A stretch of 64,000 bases of DNA. Origin: Elstera cyanobacteriorum (lineage in GTDB: Bacteria; Pseudomonadota; Alphaproteobacteria; Elsterales; Elsteraceae). The stretch spans positions 248,001 to 312,000 of the forward strand of contig NZ_NOXS01000032.1 of NCBI RefSeq assembly GCF_002251735.1, read 5' to 3'. The notes under the pieces are model-generated. The model made no database searches and was not told the DNA's origin. It worked only from the letters and a program-made list of their open reading frames with translations. The translations under genes were made by a program, and so were the position numbers. Shown here in pieces: positions 28,157 to 36,155 of this stretch (the first letter of the stretch is position 1; the number at the start of each line of letters is the position of its first letter).

Positions 28157-28669
28157 TCACGCCGCCGATTGGGCCGTCTGGCAGGTTTGGCAGAGGCCGG
28201 TTAGTTCCAAGGTTCGCCCGATAATCCGAAAACCGCTTTGCTGCGCGAGATCGGCCAGAGCAGCCGTCAGCGCTGGGGTTTCCTCCCGCTCCTCTACCGT
28301 TCCGCATTGGGTGCATATCAAATAAAGCGCCTGATGCGGATGGTCGGGCGACGGGCAGCCAATGAAGGCATTGCGCGACTCGAGCCGATGGATCAGCCCC
28401 TGTTCGGTCAGAAACTCCAGCGCACGATAAACCGTTGGCGGCTGAGCGTTAAACCCCTCCAACCGCAGCACGTCGAGCATCGCATAGGCGCCAACCGGCT
28501 CGTGACTGCGCCAGATCAGTTCCAGCACGCGGCGGCGGACGGGGGTCAGGCGCACGCCGCGCTGCGCGCACAGGCTTTCCGCCCGGGTCATCGCGGTAGC
28601 GATACACTTGCCGTGATCGTGATCGGTTGCCAAACCCTGCGCCCCTCTGCCACTCTCTTGCGCTATCAT
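28157..28669 (-). CDS. zur: Fur-family regulator, Zur type
   Basis: A 170-residue Fur-family repressor. The winged helix reads GVRLTPVRRRVLELIWRSHE then PPTVYRALEFLTEQGLIHRL. SRNAFIGCPSPDHPHQALYL and the Cys pairs CTQC and CQTC (the structural zinc site) identify the Zur branch. The N-terminal HDHGKC is usual in alphaproteobacterial Zur, which supports the long start at 28669. Zur represses zinc uptake genes when zinc is plentiful. No znuABC is in the window. Only 25 bases separate its start from hisI, so hisI control elements lie inside zur. Confidence 0.9.
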   Translation of the reverse strand: MIAQESGRGAQGLATDHDHGKCIATAMTRAESLCAQRGVRLTPVRRRVLELIWRSHEPVGAYAMLDVLRLEGFNAQPPTVYRALEFLTEQGLIHRLESRNAFIGCPSPDHPHQALYLICTQCGTVEEREETPALTAALADLAQQSGFRIIGRTLELTGLCQTCQTAQSAA

Positions 28670-28694
28670 AGTGAGACTTAAGGAAACTGCCTAT

Positions 28695-29111
28695 ATGTCC
28701 GCCGCCGAAATTGCGCCCTTACTCGATGCCATAACCTTCGACGCCAATGGACTGGTGCCCGTGATCGCCCAAGCGCACGGCAGCGGCGAAATTTTGATGA
28801 TGGCCTGGATGAACCGTGATGCAGTGGCCGAAACCCTAACAACCGGGCGGGTCTGCTATTGGTCGCGCTCGCGCCAAAGCCTATGGCGCAAGGGCGAAAC
28901 CTCCGGCCAAGTGCAGCAGTTGATCGAACTGCGGCTCGACTGCGATGGCGATTGTCTCTTGGCAGTCGTGGTACAAGAGGGGGTGGCCTGCCATACCGGG
29001 CGGCGGTCATGCTTTTTCAACAAGGCCAACCCGGAAACCGGCGCCTGGGACGTGACCAGCCAGCCCCTAATTTCGCCACAAGATCTCTATAAACACGGCA
29101 CGTCGCACTAA
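28695..29111 (+). CDS. hisI: Phosphoribosyl-AMP cyclohydrolase
   Basis: A 138-residue HisI, third step of histidine synthesis (opens the adenine ring of PR-AMP). Metal-site residues are seen in LRLDCDGDCLLAVVVQ and ACHTGRRSCFF; RVCYWSRSRQSLWRKGETSG is the family hallmark. It is a stand-alone HisI without the HisE domain, as usual in alphaproteobacteria. The ATG at 28695 is chosen because AAGGAA lies about 10 bases upstream and no homology precedes it. A ModA-like gene follows after 20 bases. Confidence 0.95.
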   Translation: MSAAEIAPLLDAITFDANGLVPVIAQAHGSGEILMMAWMNRDAVAETLTTGRVCYWSRSRQSLWRKGETSGQVQQLIELRLDCDGDCLLAVVVQEGVACHTGRRSCFFNKANPETGAWDVTSQPLISPQDLYKHGTSH

Positions 29112-29131
29112 GAAGAAGAAAGGGATTTCGG

Positions 29132-29920
29132 ATGGTTGGGATTGCGCGCCGCGCCGTTCTTGGCGGGCTGACCGCGCTGGCCCTCGGCACTGCCGTGCCG
29201 GTGTTCGCGCAAGGCAAGCCCGCCCCGCGCCCCGCCGGACAGGTTATCTTGGCGCCGTTTCAATTGATCGAACCGATCAAAGAAATCCTGTCCCAAACCG
29301 CGCCAAAGCGCCCGATTACGGTCAAACCCGCCAGCGCGGGTGATTTGATGGCGCTGTTGGATACCGAGGCCGCCGCCGATCTCGTCCTGACCGACGATCC
29401 CGACCAGCGTCGCACGTTGCTAGAAGCCGGACGCCTTGATCTTGCTGGGGAAACCAACTTTGCCCGCGACCGGATCGTGCTGCTCGCGCGCAGCGAACGG
29501 GCAACCCCGATCCGCCTGCGCCCGGGCGTCAATCTGGTGGTGCCGCTGGAAGGCAATCTCATCGGGGTGATGACAGGGGCCAACGATGCGTTATCTCGCC
29601 AGACCCAGGCTTTCCTGGACCGTTTGAAGCTCGACGCGCCCTCGGTCGCGCTGCTGCAATCCTTCCCGTCGCTGGCCGATTTGGCCTTGGCACTGGATGA
29701 CGGGCAAATCCCAGCAGCCTTTGTCCCGGCGAGCTTGCTGACCCACCGCCCCCACCTCGAACTCTCCGGCACGGCCCCCGCCGATATCGAAGAAACGATC
29801 CGCTATAGTCTCGATATCGTCGCCGGGCGTGACCGCCCCGAAACCCGCGCCCTACGCGATGCGCTCACTGGCCCGTTGGCCGTCAGCCTGCTCACCCGGC
29901 ACGGGTTGATGAAGCCTTAA
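29132..29920 (+). CDS. ModA-like periplasmic substrate-binding protein
   Basis: A 262-residue exported protein (signal up to VFAQG, residue 27) with the layout of the molybdate-binding ModA family: ASAGDLMALLDTEAAADLVLT, then NFARDRIVLLARSE and the two-lobed C-terminal half. The similarity is partial: the usual Ser-rich ligand loops are changed, so the ligand may not be molybdate. No modB or modC is adjacent. It probably shares a transcript with hisI. Its last 29 bases overlap the 3' end of the opposing LysR gene. Confidence 0.65.
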   Translation: MVGIARRAVLGGLTALALGTAVPVFAQGKPAPRPAGQVILAPFQLIEPIKEILSQTAPKRPITVKPASAGDLMALLDTEAAADLVLTDDPDQRRTLLEAGRLDLAGETNFARDRIVLLARSERATPIRLRPGVNLVVPLEGNLIGVMTGANDALSRQTQAFLDRLKLDAPSVALLQSFPSLADLALALDDGQIPAAFVPASLLTHRPHLELSGTAPADIEETIRYSLDIVAGRDRPETRALRDALTGPLAVSLLTRHGLMKP

Positions 29921-30806
29921 GCCGCTTTCCTTCTTCAGCAGCAATAAACTCGATGAAACGACGGGTCAGGCTGCCCTGGGATGCGTTAGACGGCCAAACC
30001 GCGTAAAGGCCGAGTGGGTTAGCCTGCCAATCTGGAAGAATTCGCCGCATCCGGCCCACCGCCACATCGGCCTCCCCCAGAAAATCGGGCAACAGCACAA
30101 TCCCAGCCCCAGCACGGGCAAGGTGATAGAGCGCGGTTGCACTGCTGGCCCGGGCACGGGGCACAATCACCAGGTCGACGTCACCATAGGCTGGATGGAA
30201 TAACCGGCCCGGTTGCACCACCCCCTGCAAGGTCAGCCAATCCCACGCAGCGAGGTCATTCGGATGGGTTGGTTGCGGCCACCGGGCCGCATAGACATCC
30301 GAGGCATAGAGGTGCCGGTTCACCATCCCGAGCTTCTGGGCCTTCAGGCTGCTGTCGGCAAGCGATCCGAGACGCAGGGCAAGATCAAACCCCTCGTCAA
30401 TCAAACGGACCCGCTGATCACTGAAATCAAGCGCCAGGGATACTTTGGGAAAGCTGCGGATAAACATCCCAATATGATCAATCCAAGGGCTGAGGGCCAA
30501 AATTGCTGGCACGGCAATGGTTAGGGAGCCGACCGGTTCCTCGGCATCGCTGGCAAGACCATCCAGGCCGCGCTCTGCCGCCACAAGCATGGCTTTGGCC
30601 GCCTCCAGCAAGGCCTGCCCCTGTGCCGTCAAGCGTAAGCTACGGGTCGTTCGATAAAAAAGCGCGACACCGTAACGCTGTTCAAGCCGCTGAATATGAT
30701 GGCTTACGACCGAGGGAGATAAACCGAGCGCGAGGCCAGCGGCACGAAACGATCCCAGTTCTGCAGCGCGAGCGAAAACGGCCAGGGCCCGGAGTTGATC
30801 AAGCAT
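29892..30806 (-). CDS. LysR-family transcriptional regulator
   Basis: A 304-residue LysR protein. The N-terminal HTH is clear (FARAAELGSFRAAGLALGLS, PSVVSHHIQRLEQRYGVALF), followed by an effector-binding domain with GFDLALRLGSLADSS and ARAGAGIVLLPDFLGEADV, of the CrgA/GcvA-like group. It is divergent from a secreted SnoaL-like gene 114 bases away, the usual arrangement for a LysR protein and its target. The inducer is unknown. Its 3' end overlaps the ModA-like gene on the other strand. Confidence 0.92.
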   Translation of the reverse strand: MLDQLRALAVFARAAELGSFRAAGLALGLSPSVVSHHIQRLEQRYGVALFYRTTRSLRLTAQGQALLEAAKAMLVAAERGLDGLASDAEEPVGSLTIAVPAILALSPWIDHIGMFIRSFPKVSLALDFSDQRVRLIDEGFDLALRLGSLADSSLKAQKLGMVNRHLYASDVYAARWPQPTHPNDLAAWDWLTLQGVVQPGRLFHPAYGDVDLVIVPRARASSATALYHLARAGAGIVLLPDFLGEADVAVGRMRRILPDWQANPLGLYAVWPSNASQGSLTRRFIEFIAAEEGKRLKASSTRAG

Positions 30807-30824
30807 CTATTTTGTCGACCAATC

Positions 30825-30854
30825 AATTCGAATTAGCTCAGATTATCGAATAAT
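30825..30854. promoter_or_regulatory. Palindromes between LysR and SnoaL-like genes
   Basis: AATTCGAATT (30825-30834) and ATTATCGAATAAT (30842-30854) are two AT-rich palindromes with a shared CGAAT core, in the divergent gap. They are good candidates for LysR operator half-sites (T-N11-A type). Confidence 0.45.
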
Positions 30855-30920
30855 ATGTCTTCGGGCAAACTCTCCACTAAAGCGCGCCACGGGGGCGTGC
30901 CTGATAAGGGAGTTTTCAGA

Positions 30921-31400
30921 ATGCGCTCAGTAAAAGCCGTTTTTGCCGCCGCAGGCCTAGCGGCCGGACTTGCCGCGACGCCGGTCGAGGCGAATGATCG
31001 TGCCGCCGTTGACGGTTTCTATCAGCTTCTCAACAGTCTTTCCGCCGGAAACATCGCGGCCCGTGCCGAAGCCGTCCTTGCCCCCGATTGGCAGAGCATC
31101 GGCGACTACTCGGGCACGTCGAAGTCACGCGATCAGATTGTTGGTCAGTTTGGCAGCTTTGCAACCCTGATGCCCGATCTTAAATGGGACGTCAAAGAAG
31201 TTCTACAAAGCGGCAATCGCTACATCGTGCGCAGCCAAGCAACGGCCACGCCCGCCGGACCGTTCATGGGGGTTCCGGTCAGCGGTAAATCCTTTAACAT
31301 CATGGCGATCGACATTCATACCGTCGAGAACGGTAAAATTAAACAATCCTACCATGTGGAAGATTGGGCCTCGGCCCTGCGTCAGCTCTCGGCCAAATAG
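30921..31400 (+). CDS. Exported SnoaL-like (NTF2-fold) protein
   Basis: A 159-residue protein with a signal peptide (cleavage after VEA, near residue 24) and a SnoaL-like ester-cyclase/NTF2 fold: AVDGFYQLLNSLSAG, VLAPDWQSIGDY, GQFGSFATLMPDLKWDVKEV and VSGKSFNIMAIDIHTVENGK. Members act as cyclases, isomerases or ligand-binding proteins; the substrate here is unknown. The ATG at 30921 with AAGGGAG is chosen over upstream in-frame codons. It is probably controlled by the divergent LysR regulator. Confidence 0.82.
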   Translation: MRSVKAVFAAAGLAAGLAATPVEANDRAAVDGFYQLLNSLSAGNIAARAEAVLAPDWQSIGDYSGTSKSRDQIVGQFGSFATLMPDLKWDVKEVLQSGNRYIVRSQATATPAGPFMGVPVSGKSFNIMAIDIHTVENGKIKQSYHVEDWASALRQLSAK

Positions 31401-31421
31401 CATCGGGTTTAGGGGGACCGT

Positions 31422-31454
31422 CTCGCTCCTGCCTGAAACTTTGGCAGGGGCGAG
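31422..31454. other. Stem-loop between SnoaL-like gene and tRNA-Arg
   Basis: A 12-bp stem (31422-31433 with 31443-31454, one G-T pair) sits between the convergent SnoaL-like and tRNA-Arg genes. It lacks a U-run on either strand. It may serve as a 3'-end structure for the tRNA transcript. Confidence 0.5.
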
Positions 31455-31457
31455 AGT

Positions 31458-31534
31458 TGGCGCGCCCGGAGGGAATCGAACCCCCAACCAACCGGGTAGA
31501 AGCCGGTTGCTCTATCCTGTTGAGCTACGGGCGC
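31458..31534 (-). tRNA. tRNA-Arg (UCU)
   Basis: A 77-base minus-strand tRNA. The acceptor GCGCCCG pairs with CGGGCGC, discriminator G, encoded CCA. The anticodon arm ACCGG-CTTCTAC-CCGGT gives anticodon TCT. It lies 21 bases downstream of the NDUFS4-like gene on the same strand. Confidence 0.96.
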
Positions 31535-31555
31535 CCTGCCCTTTCGGGAGGATTA

Positions 31556-31882
31556 CTACCAGCGGATGCGACCGGGGCGGAAGTTATCGGCGTAGGAGCG
31601 GATTTTCAAGCTCGGCGCTTGCGGCTCGGTAATCGTCGCCGCAAGACCATTGCGCTGGGCATAGGCCACCGCCTCTTCTTTGCTGGCGAAGGTCAGCTTC
31701 ACCTGCGCCTGCGTATCGGCCCCCGACACCCACCCCATCAAGGGTTCCGGCACGCGCGCGGCGCCGGGTTCGAATTCCAGCACCCAGGATTTCGTGCGGG
31801 CCTTACCCGATTGCATGGCATTCTTCGCCGGACGGTAGATACGCGCAGCGGGACGGGCGGTGGCGACGACGGGCAAAGACAT
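31556..31882 (-). CDS. NDUFS4-like complex I accessory subunit
   Basis: A 108-residue member of the ETC complex I subunit family (mitochondrial 18-kDa/AQDQ subunit, NDUFS4), an accessory protein on the peripheral arm of NADH:ubiquinone oxidoreductase in alphaproteobacteria. Markers are ARIYRPAKNAMQSGKARTKS, WVLEFEP, PLMGWVSGADTQAQVKLTF and SYADNFRPGRIRW. The ATG at 31882 with GGAAGAG is chosen; the longer frame would run into tRNA-Pro. It sits between tRNA-Pro and tRNA-Arg on the same strand, so processing of the tRNAs must free this mRNA. Confidence 0.9.
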   Translation of the reverse strand: MSLPVVATARPAARIYRPAKNAMQSGKARTKSWVLEFEPGAARVPEPLMGWVSGADTQAQVKLTFASKEEAVAYAQRNGLAATITEPQAPSLKIRSYADNFRPGRIRW

Positions 31883-31921
31883 GGGCTTCGGCTCTTCCGC
31901 AAAAGTGGGCCGCCTGCCGGT

Positions 31922-31998
31922 TGGTCGGGGCGAGAGGATTTGAACCCCCGACATCCTGCTCCCAAAGCAGGCGCGCTACCAGACTGCGCTACGCCCCG
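31922..31998 (-). tRNA. tRNA-Pro (UGG)
   Basis: A 77-base minus-strand tRNA. The acceptor CGGGGCG pairs with CGCCCCG, discriminator A, encoded CCA. The anticodon loop CTTTGGG shows anticodon TGG. It lies between the DUF192 and NDUFS4-like genes, all on the same strand. Confidence 0.96.
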
Positions 31999-32061
31999 AC
32001 GACCGGCAAGGCCGCTGGGGGTTTTGTAACGGGTCAATTCTTCCGGTGCAACCTCGGAAAG

Positions 32062-32547
32062 TTAGGGCGTACCCAAGCCCGGATAAACGACAAGGTCGCC
32101 CGGCTTGATCCCGAGGCGCGCGGCACTGCCGCCTTGCAGTTCCAAAACCGCCTTCACCCGCCCGCCGGAACTGATCGTCGTTTCGGACAAAGGCACCGCC
32201 CGTTCTTGAATGCGATGGATGCGGCCATCGGCTTTGATGAACAGCATATCGAGCGGAATCAAGGTATTGGCCATCCACATAGCGAGTTCCTGTTCCTGCG
32301 GGTGCAGGAACAGCATCCCGGCATCGGACGCTAGGTTGCGACGATACATCAGCCCCTGCTGCATTTGCGCGGGGGTGAGGGCGAGTTCGACGGTGAAGCG
32401 CAAATCGCGCCCCTGGGTGCGGATGGTCAGCGGCGCTTTTTCGAAGCTCTGGGTTCCCTGGGCCACCAAAGTTTCCGCCGCGACGGGCGCCGGAACCGCA
32501 GCCACTGCTAGCGCCACACCGAGAATCGCCCCGAAAATCACGCGCAT
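32062..32547 (-). CDS. Exported DUF192 protein
   Basis: A 161-residue secreted protein: signal peptide to VAAE (residue 25), then a DUF192 domain with MQQGLMYRRNLASDAGMLFL, MWMANTLIPLDMLFI and GRVKAVLELQGGSAARLGIK. The function of the family is unknown. It lies in the minus-strand run after the deacetylase-like gene (27 bases) and before tRNA-Pro; this neighbourhood (DUF192, tRNA-Pro, NDUFS4-like) recurs, to my knowledge, in alphaproteobacteria. Confidence 0.9.
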   Translation of the reverse strand: MRVIFGAILGVALAVAAVPAPVAAETLVAQGTQSFEKAPLTIRTQGRDLRFTVELALTPAQMQQGLMYRRNLASDAGMLFLHPQEQELAMWMANTLIPLDMLFIKADGRIHRIQERAVPLSETTISSGGRVKAVLELQGGSAARLGIKPGDLVVYPGLGTP

Positions 32548-32574
32548 CGTCTGTCTCCTGTCAGCCTGCCTTCC

Positions 32575-33699
32575 CTATAGCCCAGCGCGCTGGGCCTCCG
32601 CCAGCAGCCAGTCGATGCCCTGGGAGATCTCCGGGCGGATGGGGCCGGGGCGCGGCGGATCGGCGAGCGTGGTAAACCAATCCTCCGGCGGATTACGGCC
32701 CATGCGATGATCCCAAAACAGACCGCGCATCAGCGTTTCGGCAGCGGGCGGCAGGCGGTCGGGTACGGAATACCCATTGAGCGTCCCCCACAGGCCCGTC
32801 CAAGCGCGCGTGACCGACCAAGGATTATACCCGCCACCGCCCAGAATCACGGCCCGAGGCGCCAACCCCCGCCCCGCCGCCACCGCCCGCCAGAGTGCGC
32901 CGTTGGAGAGGCTGAGACGGCTCAGCGGGTCTTCGGTCAACGCATCCGCCCCGGCCTGGATAACGACGACCTGCGGCGCAAAGGCCTCGCCGAGCGGCAG
33001 CACGAGCCGTGCAACAATGGCGTCAAGCTCGCTATCGTTAAACCCTTCGGGCACCGGTAGATTGAAGGCCGATCCCTCTGCCCGGTCGGTCAGCGCGCCG
33101 GTGAAAGGCCAGCGCTTATCCTCATGGATGGAGAGGCACAGCACGCGCGGCTCACCGGTAAACGCCACTTCAACCCCATCGCCGTGGTGGGCGTCGAAAT
33201 CAAGATAGAGCAGCCGACTAAACCCAAGATCGAGCAGCCGCAGCAGCGTTAGGACCGGATCGTTGAAATAGCAAAAGCCGCTCGCCTGCGCTGCCCGCCC
33301 ATGATGGGTGCCCCCGGCAGGGGAATGAATGCAGCGCGCCCCCTGGGCAATCAGGTCGGCGGCAGTGATCCCCGCCCCCGCGGCCGTTGCCGGGCGGCGA
33401 AACATCTCTGGGAAAATCGGATTGCCCGCCCGGCCAATGTTAAAGCGCTCCCGCACGTCCACTGGAGCGGCTTGGGCGGCTTCGGCGCTTTGAACGGCGG
33501 CGATATACTCGGGATCGTGAAAACGGGCGAGTTGTTCCGGCGTTGCCTGCGGCGAATCGATATAGCGCGCCGGATCAAACCAGCCGAGCGCCTTGATGAG
33601 ATCGAGGGTGGAGGAGACCCGGGGAATGGCCAGCGGGTGCCGCCGACCATAGCTTGAGTCCCGGTAAATCTCCCCCGCAATCAGGATCGGCTGATCCAT
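32575..33699 (-). CDS. Histone-deacetylase-family protein (AcuC/acetylpolyamine type)
   Basis: A 374-residue zinc-dependent deacylase of the class II HDAC-like family. Active-site elements are complete: THHGRAAQASGFCYFND (the His pair), DFDAHHGDG (zinc Asp and His), GADAL (zinc Asp) and GGGGYNP (the transition-state Tyr). Bacterial members deacetylate polyamines, acetoin-pathway acetyl-CoA synthetase or other acyl groups; which applies is unknown. GAGGGGG precedes the ATG. The nhaD gene ends 12 bases upstream, so both are likely in one transcript. Confidence 0.9.
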   Translation of the reverse strand: MDQPILIAGEIYRDSSYGRRHPLAIPRVSSTLDLIKALGWFDPARYIDSPQATPEQLARFHDPEYIAAVQSAEAAQAAPVDVRERFNIGRAGNPIFPEMFRRPATAAGAGITAADLIAQGARCIHSPAGGTHHGRAAQASGFCYFNDPVLTLLRLLDLGFSRLLYLDFDAHHGDGVEVAFTGEPRVLCLSIHEDKRWPFTGALTDRAEGSAFNLPVPEGFNDSELDAIVARLVLPLGEAFAPQVVVIQAGADALTEDPLSRLSLSNGALWRAVAAGRGLAPRAVILGGGGYNPWSVTRAWTGLWGTLNGYSVPDRLPPAAETLMRGLFWDHRMGRNPPEDWFTTLADPPRPGPIRPEISQGIDWLLAEAQRAGL

Positions 33700-33711
33700 G
33701 CCCCCTCGGCG

Positions 33712-35151
33712 TCAATGGTTGAAGAAAATCAACGTCACGACGATGAAGGTAGGAATGAGCAGGATGGTTGACCAGGCCATGTAACCAAAGAAACTCGGCA
33801 TCTTGACGCCACGATGCTCCACCACCGCCTTCACCATGAAGTTCGGGGCATTGCCGATATAGCTATTGGCCCCCATGAAGACCGCCCCGGCGGAAATGGC
33901 GGTCAGCGTCGTCGCCATCGGCCCCATCAACTGCACGGGATCGCCGCCCGCGAGGTTGAAGAACACAAGGAAGGTCGGCGCATTATCGAGGAAGCTCGAC
34001 AAGATGCCCGTCAGCCAGAAATAGCGCCCATCGTTCGGTACCCCGCCCGGCTGGGCAAAGGCTACCAAATCGGCCAAGGCCCCATCGGCCCCGGCGCGCA
34101 GAATCGCAATGGCGGGAATAATCGTGATGAAGATGCCGATGAAGAGTTTCGCCACCTCCGCCATAGGCCCCCAATTGAAGTGATTTTCCTCGCGGATACC
34201 GTGGCGGGTGTACTTTAGCGAAGCAAAAATCACGGCCAGCAGCGCCGCATCGCGCAGCAGTTGCTGCCCCGAAATCGGCACATGGAAAATCGTAATGGCG
34301 GTGCCGAGGTTATAGAGGCCCGACAATAGCACCGCCGCGACGATTGCCATCAACAGCGCAATATTGCGCAGGCCCTGGATGGTCAGATTATCCCGCTCAT
34401 GATCGCCCGCCGCGTGAACCTCCGGCGCTTCTTTGCGATAGGCCAGCGTATCAAGCAGGTAGAAGACCACCAGCAGGATCCCCCCGGCCACCGCCATCGG
34501 CGCCAGCATATGTTCGGTGAACCAGAAGAAGCTAACGCCCTTGAGGAACCCTAGGAACAAAGGCGGATCACCTAGCGGGGTCAGCGAGCCGCCGATATTG
34601 GCCACTAGGAAGATGAAAAACACGAACACATGGGTTTTATGTTGGCGCTTGGCGTTGGCGTGCAGCAATGGGCGGATCAGCAGCATCGCCGCGCCGGTGG
34701 TTCCCATAAAGCCCGCAATCAGCGTTCCGAATGCCAGCAATGCCGTATTCGATCCCGGCGTGCCGACAAAGCCGCCGCGTAGACGCACCCCGCCCGCGAC
34801 GGTGAAGAGGGCCGTCAGCAAAATGATGAACGGCACGAAATCGAGCAACAGCACATGCAGCAGCTCATAGGCCGCCACCGGCACGCCGATGAACCCAGCG
34901 CAGGGAATCAGGAAAAGTGCGGCCCAACCGGCGGCAATCTTGCCGTGGTGATGGTGCCATAGGTCCGGCGTTAACAATGGGCAAAGGGCGATCGACAGAA
35001 GAATTCCGGCAAAAGGCAAGGCCCAGAGGCCCGATAGGCCCGCGCCGGACAGGGTGGGCGCCCCGTCTGCGGCGAGGGCAGGCGCCGTTACGATCATCGT
35101 GGCCATAAGCACCGCAAGCCCGAAGCGGCGGTTCGCCGTGCGGCTGAGCAT
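33712..35151 (-). CDS. nhaD: Sodium:proton antiporter, NhaD type
   Basis: A 479-residue ion-transporter superfamily membrane protein with about 12-13 hydrophobic segments. NhaD-like features include NIGGSLTPLGDPPLFLGFLK, LSSFLDNAPTFLVFFNLAGG and GANSYIGNAPNFMVKAV, where polar residues sit in broken helices. A signal-like N-terminus (ALAADG) precedes the first segment. The ATG at 35151 is preceded by GGAGGAAGAGG, a very strong site; the longer frame starting at 35235 has no signal. It heads a minus-strand run with the deacetylase and DUF192 genes. A citrate or dicarboxylate substrate cannot be excluded. Confidence 0.85.
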   Translation of the reverse strand: MLSRTANRRFGLAVLMATMIVTAPALAADGAPTLSGAGLSGLWALPFAGILLSIALCPLLTPDLWHHHHGKIAAGWAALFLIPCAGFIGVPVAAYELLHVLLLDFVPFIILLTALFTVAGGVRLRGGFVGTPGSNTALLAFGTLIAGFMGTTGAAMLLIRPLLHANAKRQHKTHVFVFFIFLVANIGGSLTPLGDPPLFLGFLKGVSFFWFTEHMLAPMAVAGGILLVVFYLLDTLAYRKEAPEVHAAGDHERDNLTIQGLRNIALLMAIVAAVLLSGLYNLGTAITIFHVPISGQQLLRDAALLAVIFASLKYTRHGIREENHFNWGPMAEVAKLFIGIFITIIPAIAILRAGADGALADLVAFAQPGGVPNDGRYFWLTGILSSFLDNAPTFLVFFNLAGGDPVQLMGPMATTLTAISAGAVFMGANSYIGNAPNFMVKAVVEHRGVKMPSFFGYMAWSTILLIPTFIVVTLIFFNH

Positions 35152-35316
35152 TCCTCTTCCTCCCTGTTTTCTCGTTCTTGGAGACGATTGCATAGATTTC
35201 CCTTGGGCCATAGCGGATGCCGCCGCCCGGATCAACGGAACTTAAGGCTCAGCCCCCCTTGAAGCGGCTAGCCCCGAAAGCTAGGCTGAAGGCCGATCGT
35301 TTCAGCGGAGAATAAA

Positions 35317-35994
35317 ATGGACCTAACCGGCGAAACCATCATTGCGGCCCCGCGCGCGCGGGTGTGGCAGGCCCTGAACGACCCCGAGATTCTGAAGCAG
35401 GCCATCCCCGGCTGCGAAAGCGTCGATAAACAGTCGGATACAGAATTCGCCGCCAAGGTAACGGCGAAGATCGGCCCGGTAAAAGCCAGCTTTACCGGGC
35501 AAGTGACGCTGCTTGATCTCGACCCGCCCAACGGCTACCGCATTCAGGGCGAGGGCAAAGGCGGCCCGGCGGGCTTTGCCAAGGGTGGCGCCACCGTGCG
35601 GCTGGAGGATGTGCCGGAGGGAACCAAGCTGCTCTATACCGTCGATGCGCAAATCGGCGGCAAGCTGGCGCAAATCGGCTCCCGCCTCATCGACGGGGCG
35701 GCCAAGAGCCTTGCCGGGGAGTTTTTTCAGAAATTCAATAGCTTGGTCAGCGCCGCCGCGCCGGCCGTCGCCGATGCTGAAGAGGCTGGCGAGGCGGCAG
35801 CCGATGATGGGGCTATCGACGACGTGCCGCCGCCGCCCGCCGAAACCGCCTCCCCCGCCACCGCCGACGAAGCCAAAGCCATGGATGAAGTGGCTGAAAT
35901 CGTCGATGAGGAAGTGAAAGCCCTCGCGCCCTGGTTGTGGATTAGCGGGTTGCTGCTGATCCTAGCCGCGCTGCTTGTCGCGGTTGTGGCTTGA
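35317..35994 (+). CDS. coxG: CoxG-like membrane-anchoring protein (SRPBCC fold)
   Basis: A 225-residue protein with an N-terminal CoxG/SRPBCC domain (GETIIAAPRARVWQALNDPE, IPGCESV, FAKGGATVRLEDV), an acidic Ala/Pro-rich linker (about 150-195), and a single C-terminal membrane helix (WLWISGLLLILAALLVAVV). In carboxydotrophs CoxG anchors CO dehydrogenase to the inner membrane. Here it opens the form II cox cluster, 161 bases before coxS, and is divergent from nhaD. Confidence 0.9.
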   Translation: MDLTGETIIAAPRARVWQALNDPEILKQAIPGCESVDKQSDTEFAAKVTAKIGPVKASFTGQVTLLDLDPPNGYRIQGEGKGGPAGFAKGGATVRLEDVPEGTKLLYTVDAQIGGKLAQIGSRLIDGAAKSLAGEFFQKFNSLVSAAAPAVADAEEAGEAAADDGAIDDVPPPPAETASPATADEAKAMDEVAEIVDEEVKALAPWLWISGLLLILAALLVAVVA

Positions 35995-36084
35995 AATCGT
36001 AACATAAAGAAACCACAGTAGTTTTCGACATCGGGCGGCGAGAAGGCGGGCATCGGATAATATTGCACCGCACAACCGATAATA

Positions 36085-36113
36085 GGCAGCGCAGCACAAA
36101 TTATTGCGCTGCC
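36085..36113 (+). other. Stem-loop between coxG and coxS
   Basis: GGCAGCGCA (36085-36093) pairs with TGCGCTGCC (36105-36113) across an 11-base AT-rich loop. No U-run follows. It could be a processing or attenuation site that sets the ratio of coxG to coxSLM. Confidence 0.5.
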
Positions 36114-36155
36114 GTTCTCGGGCCGCCGATAACCTCGGGAAGGGAGGGTTTGGGT

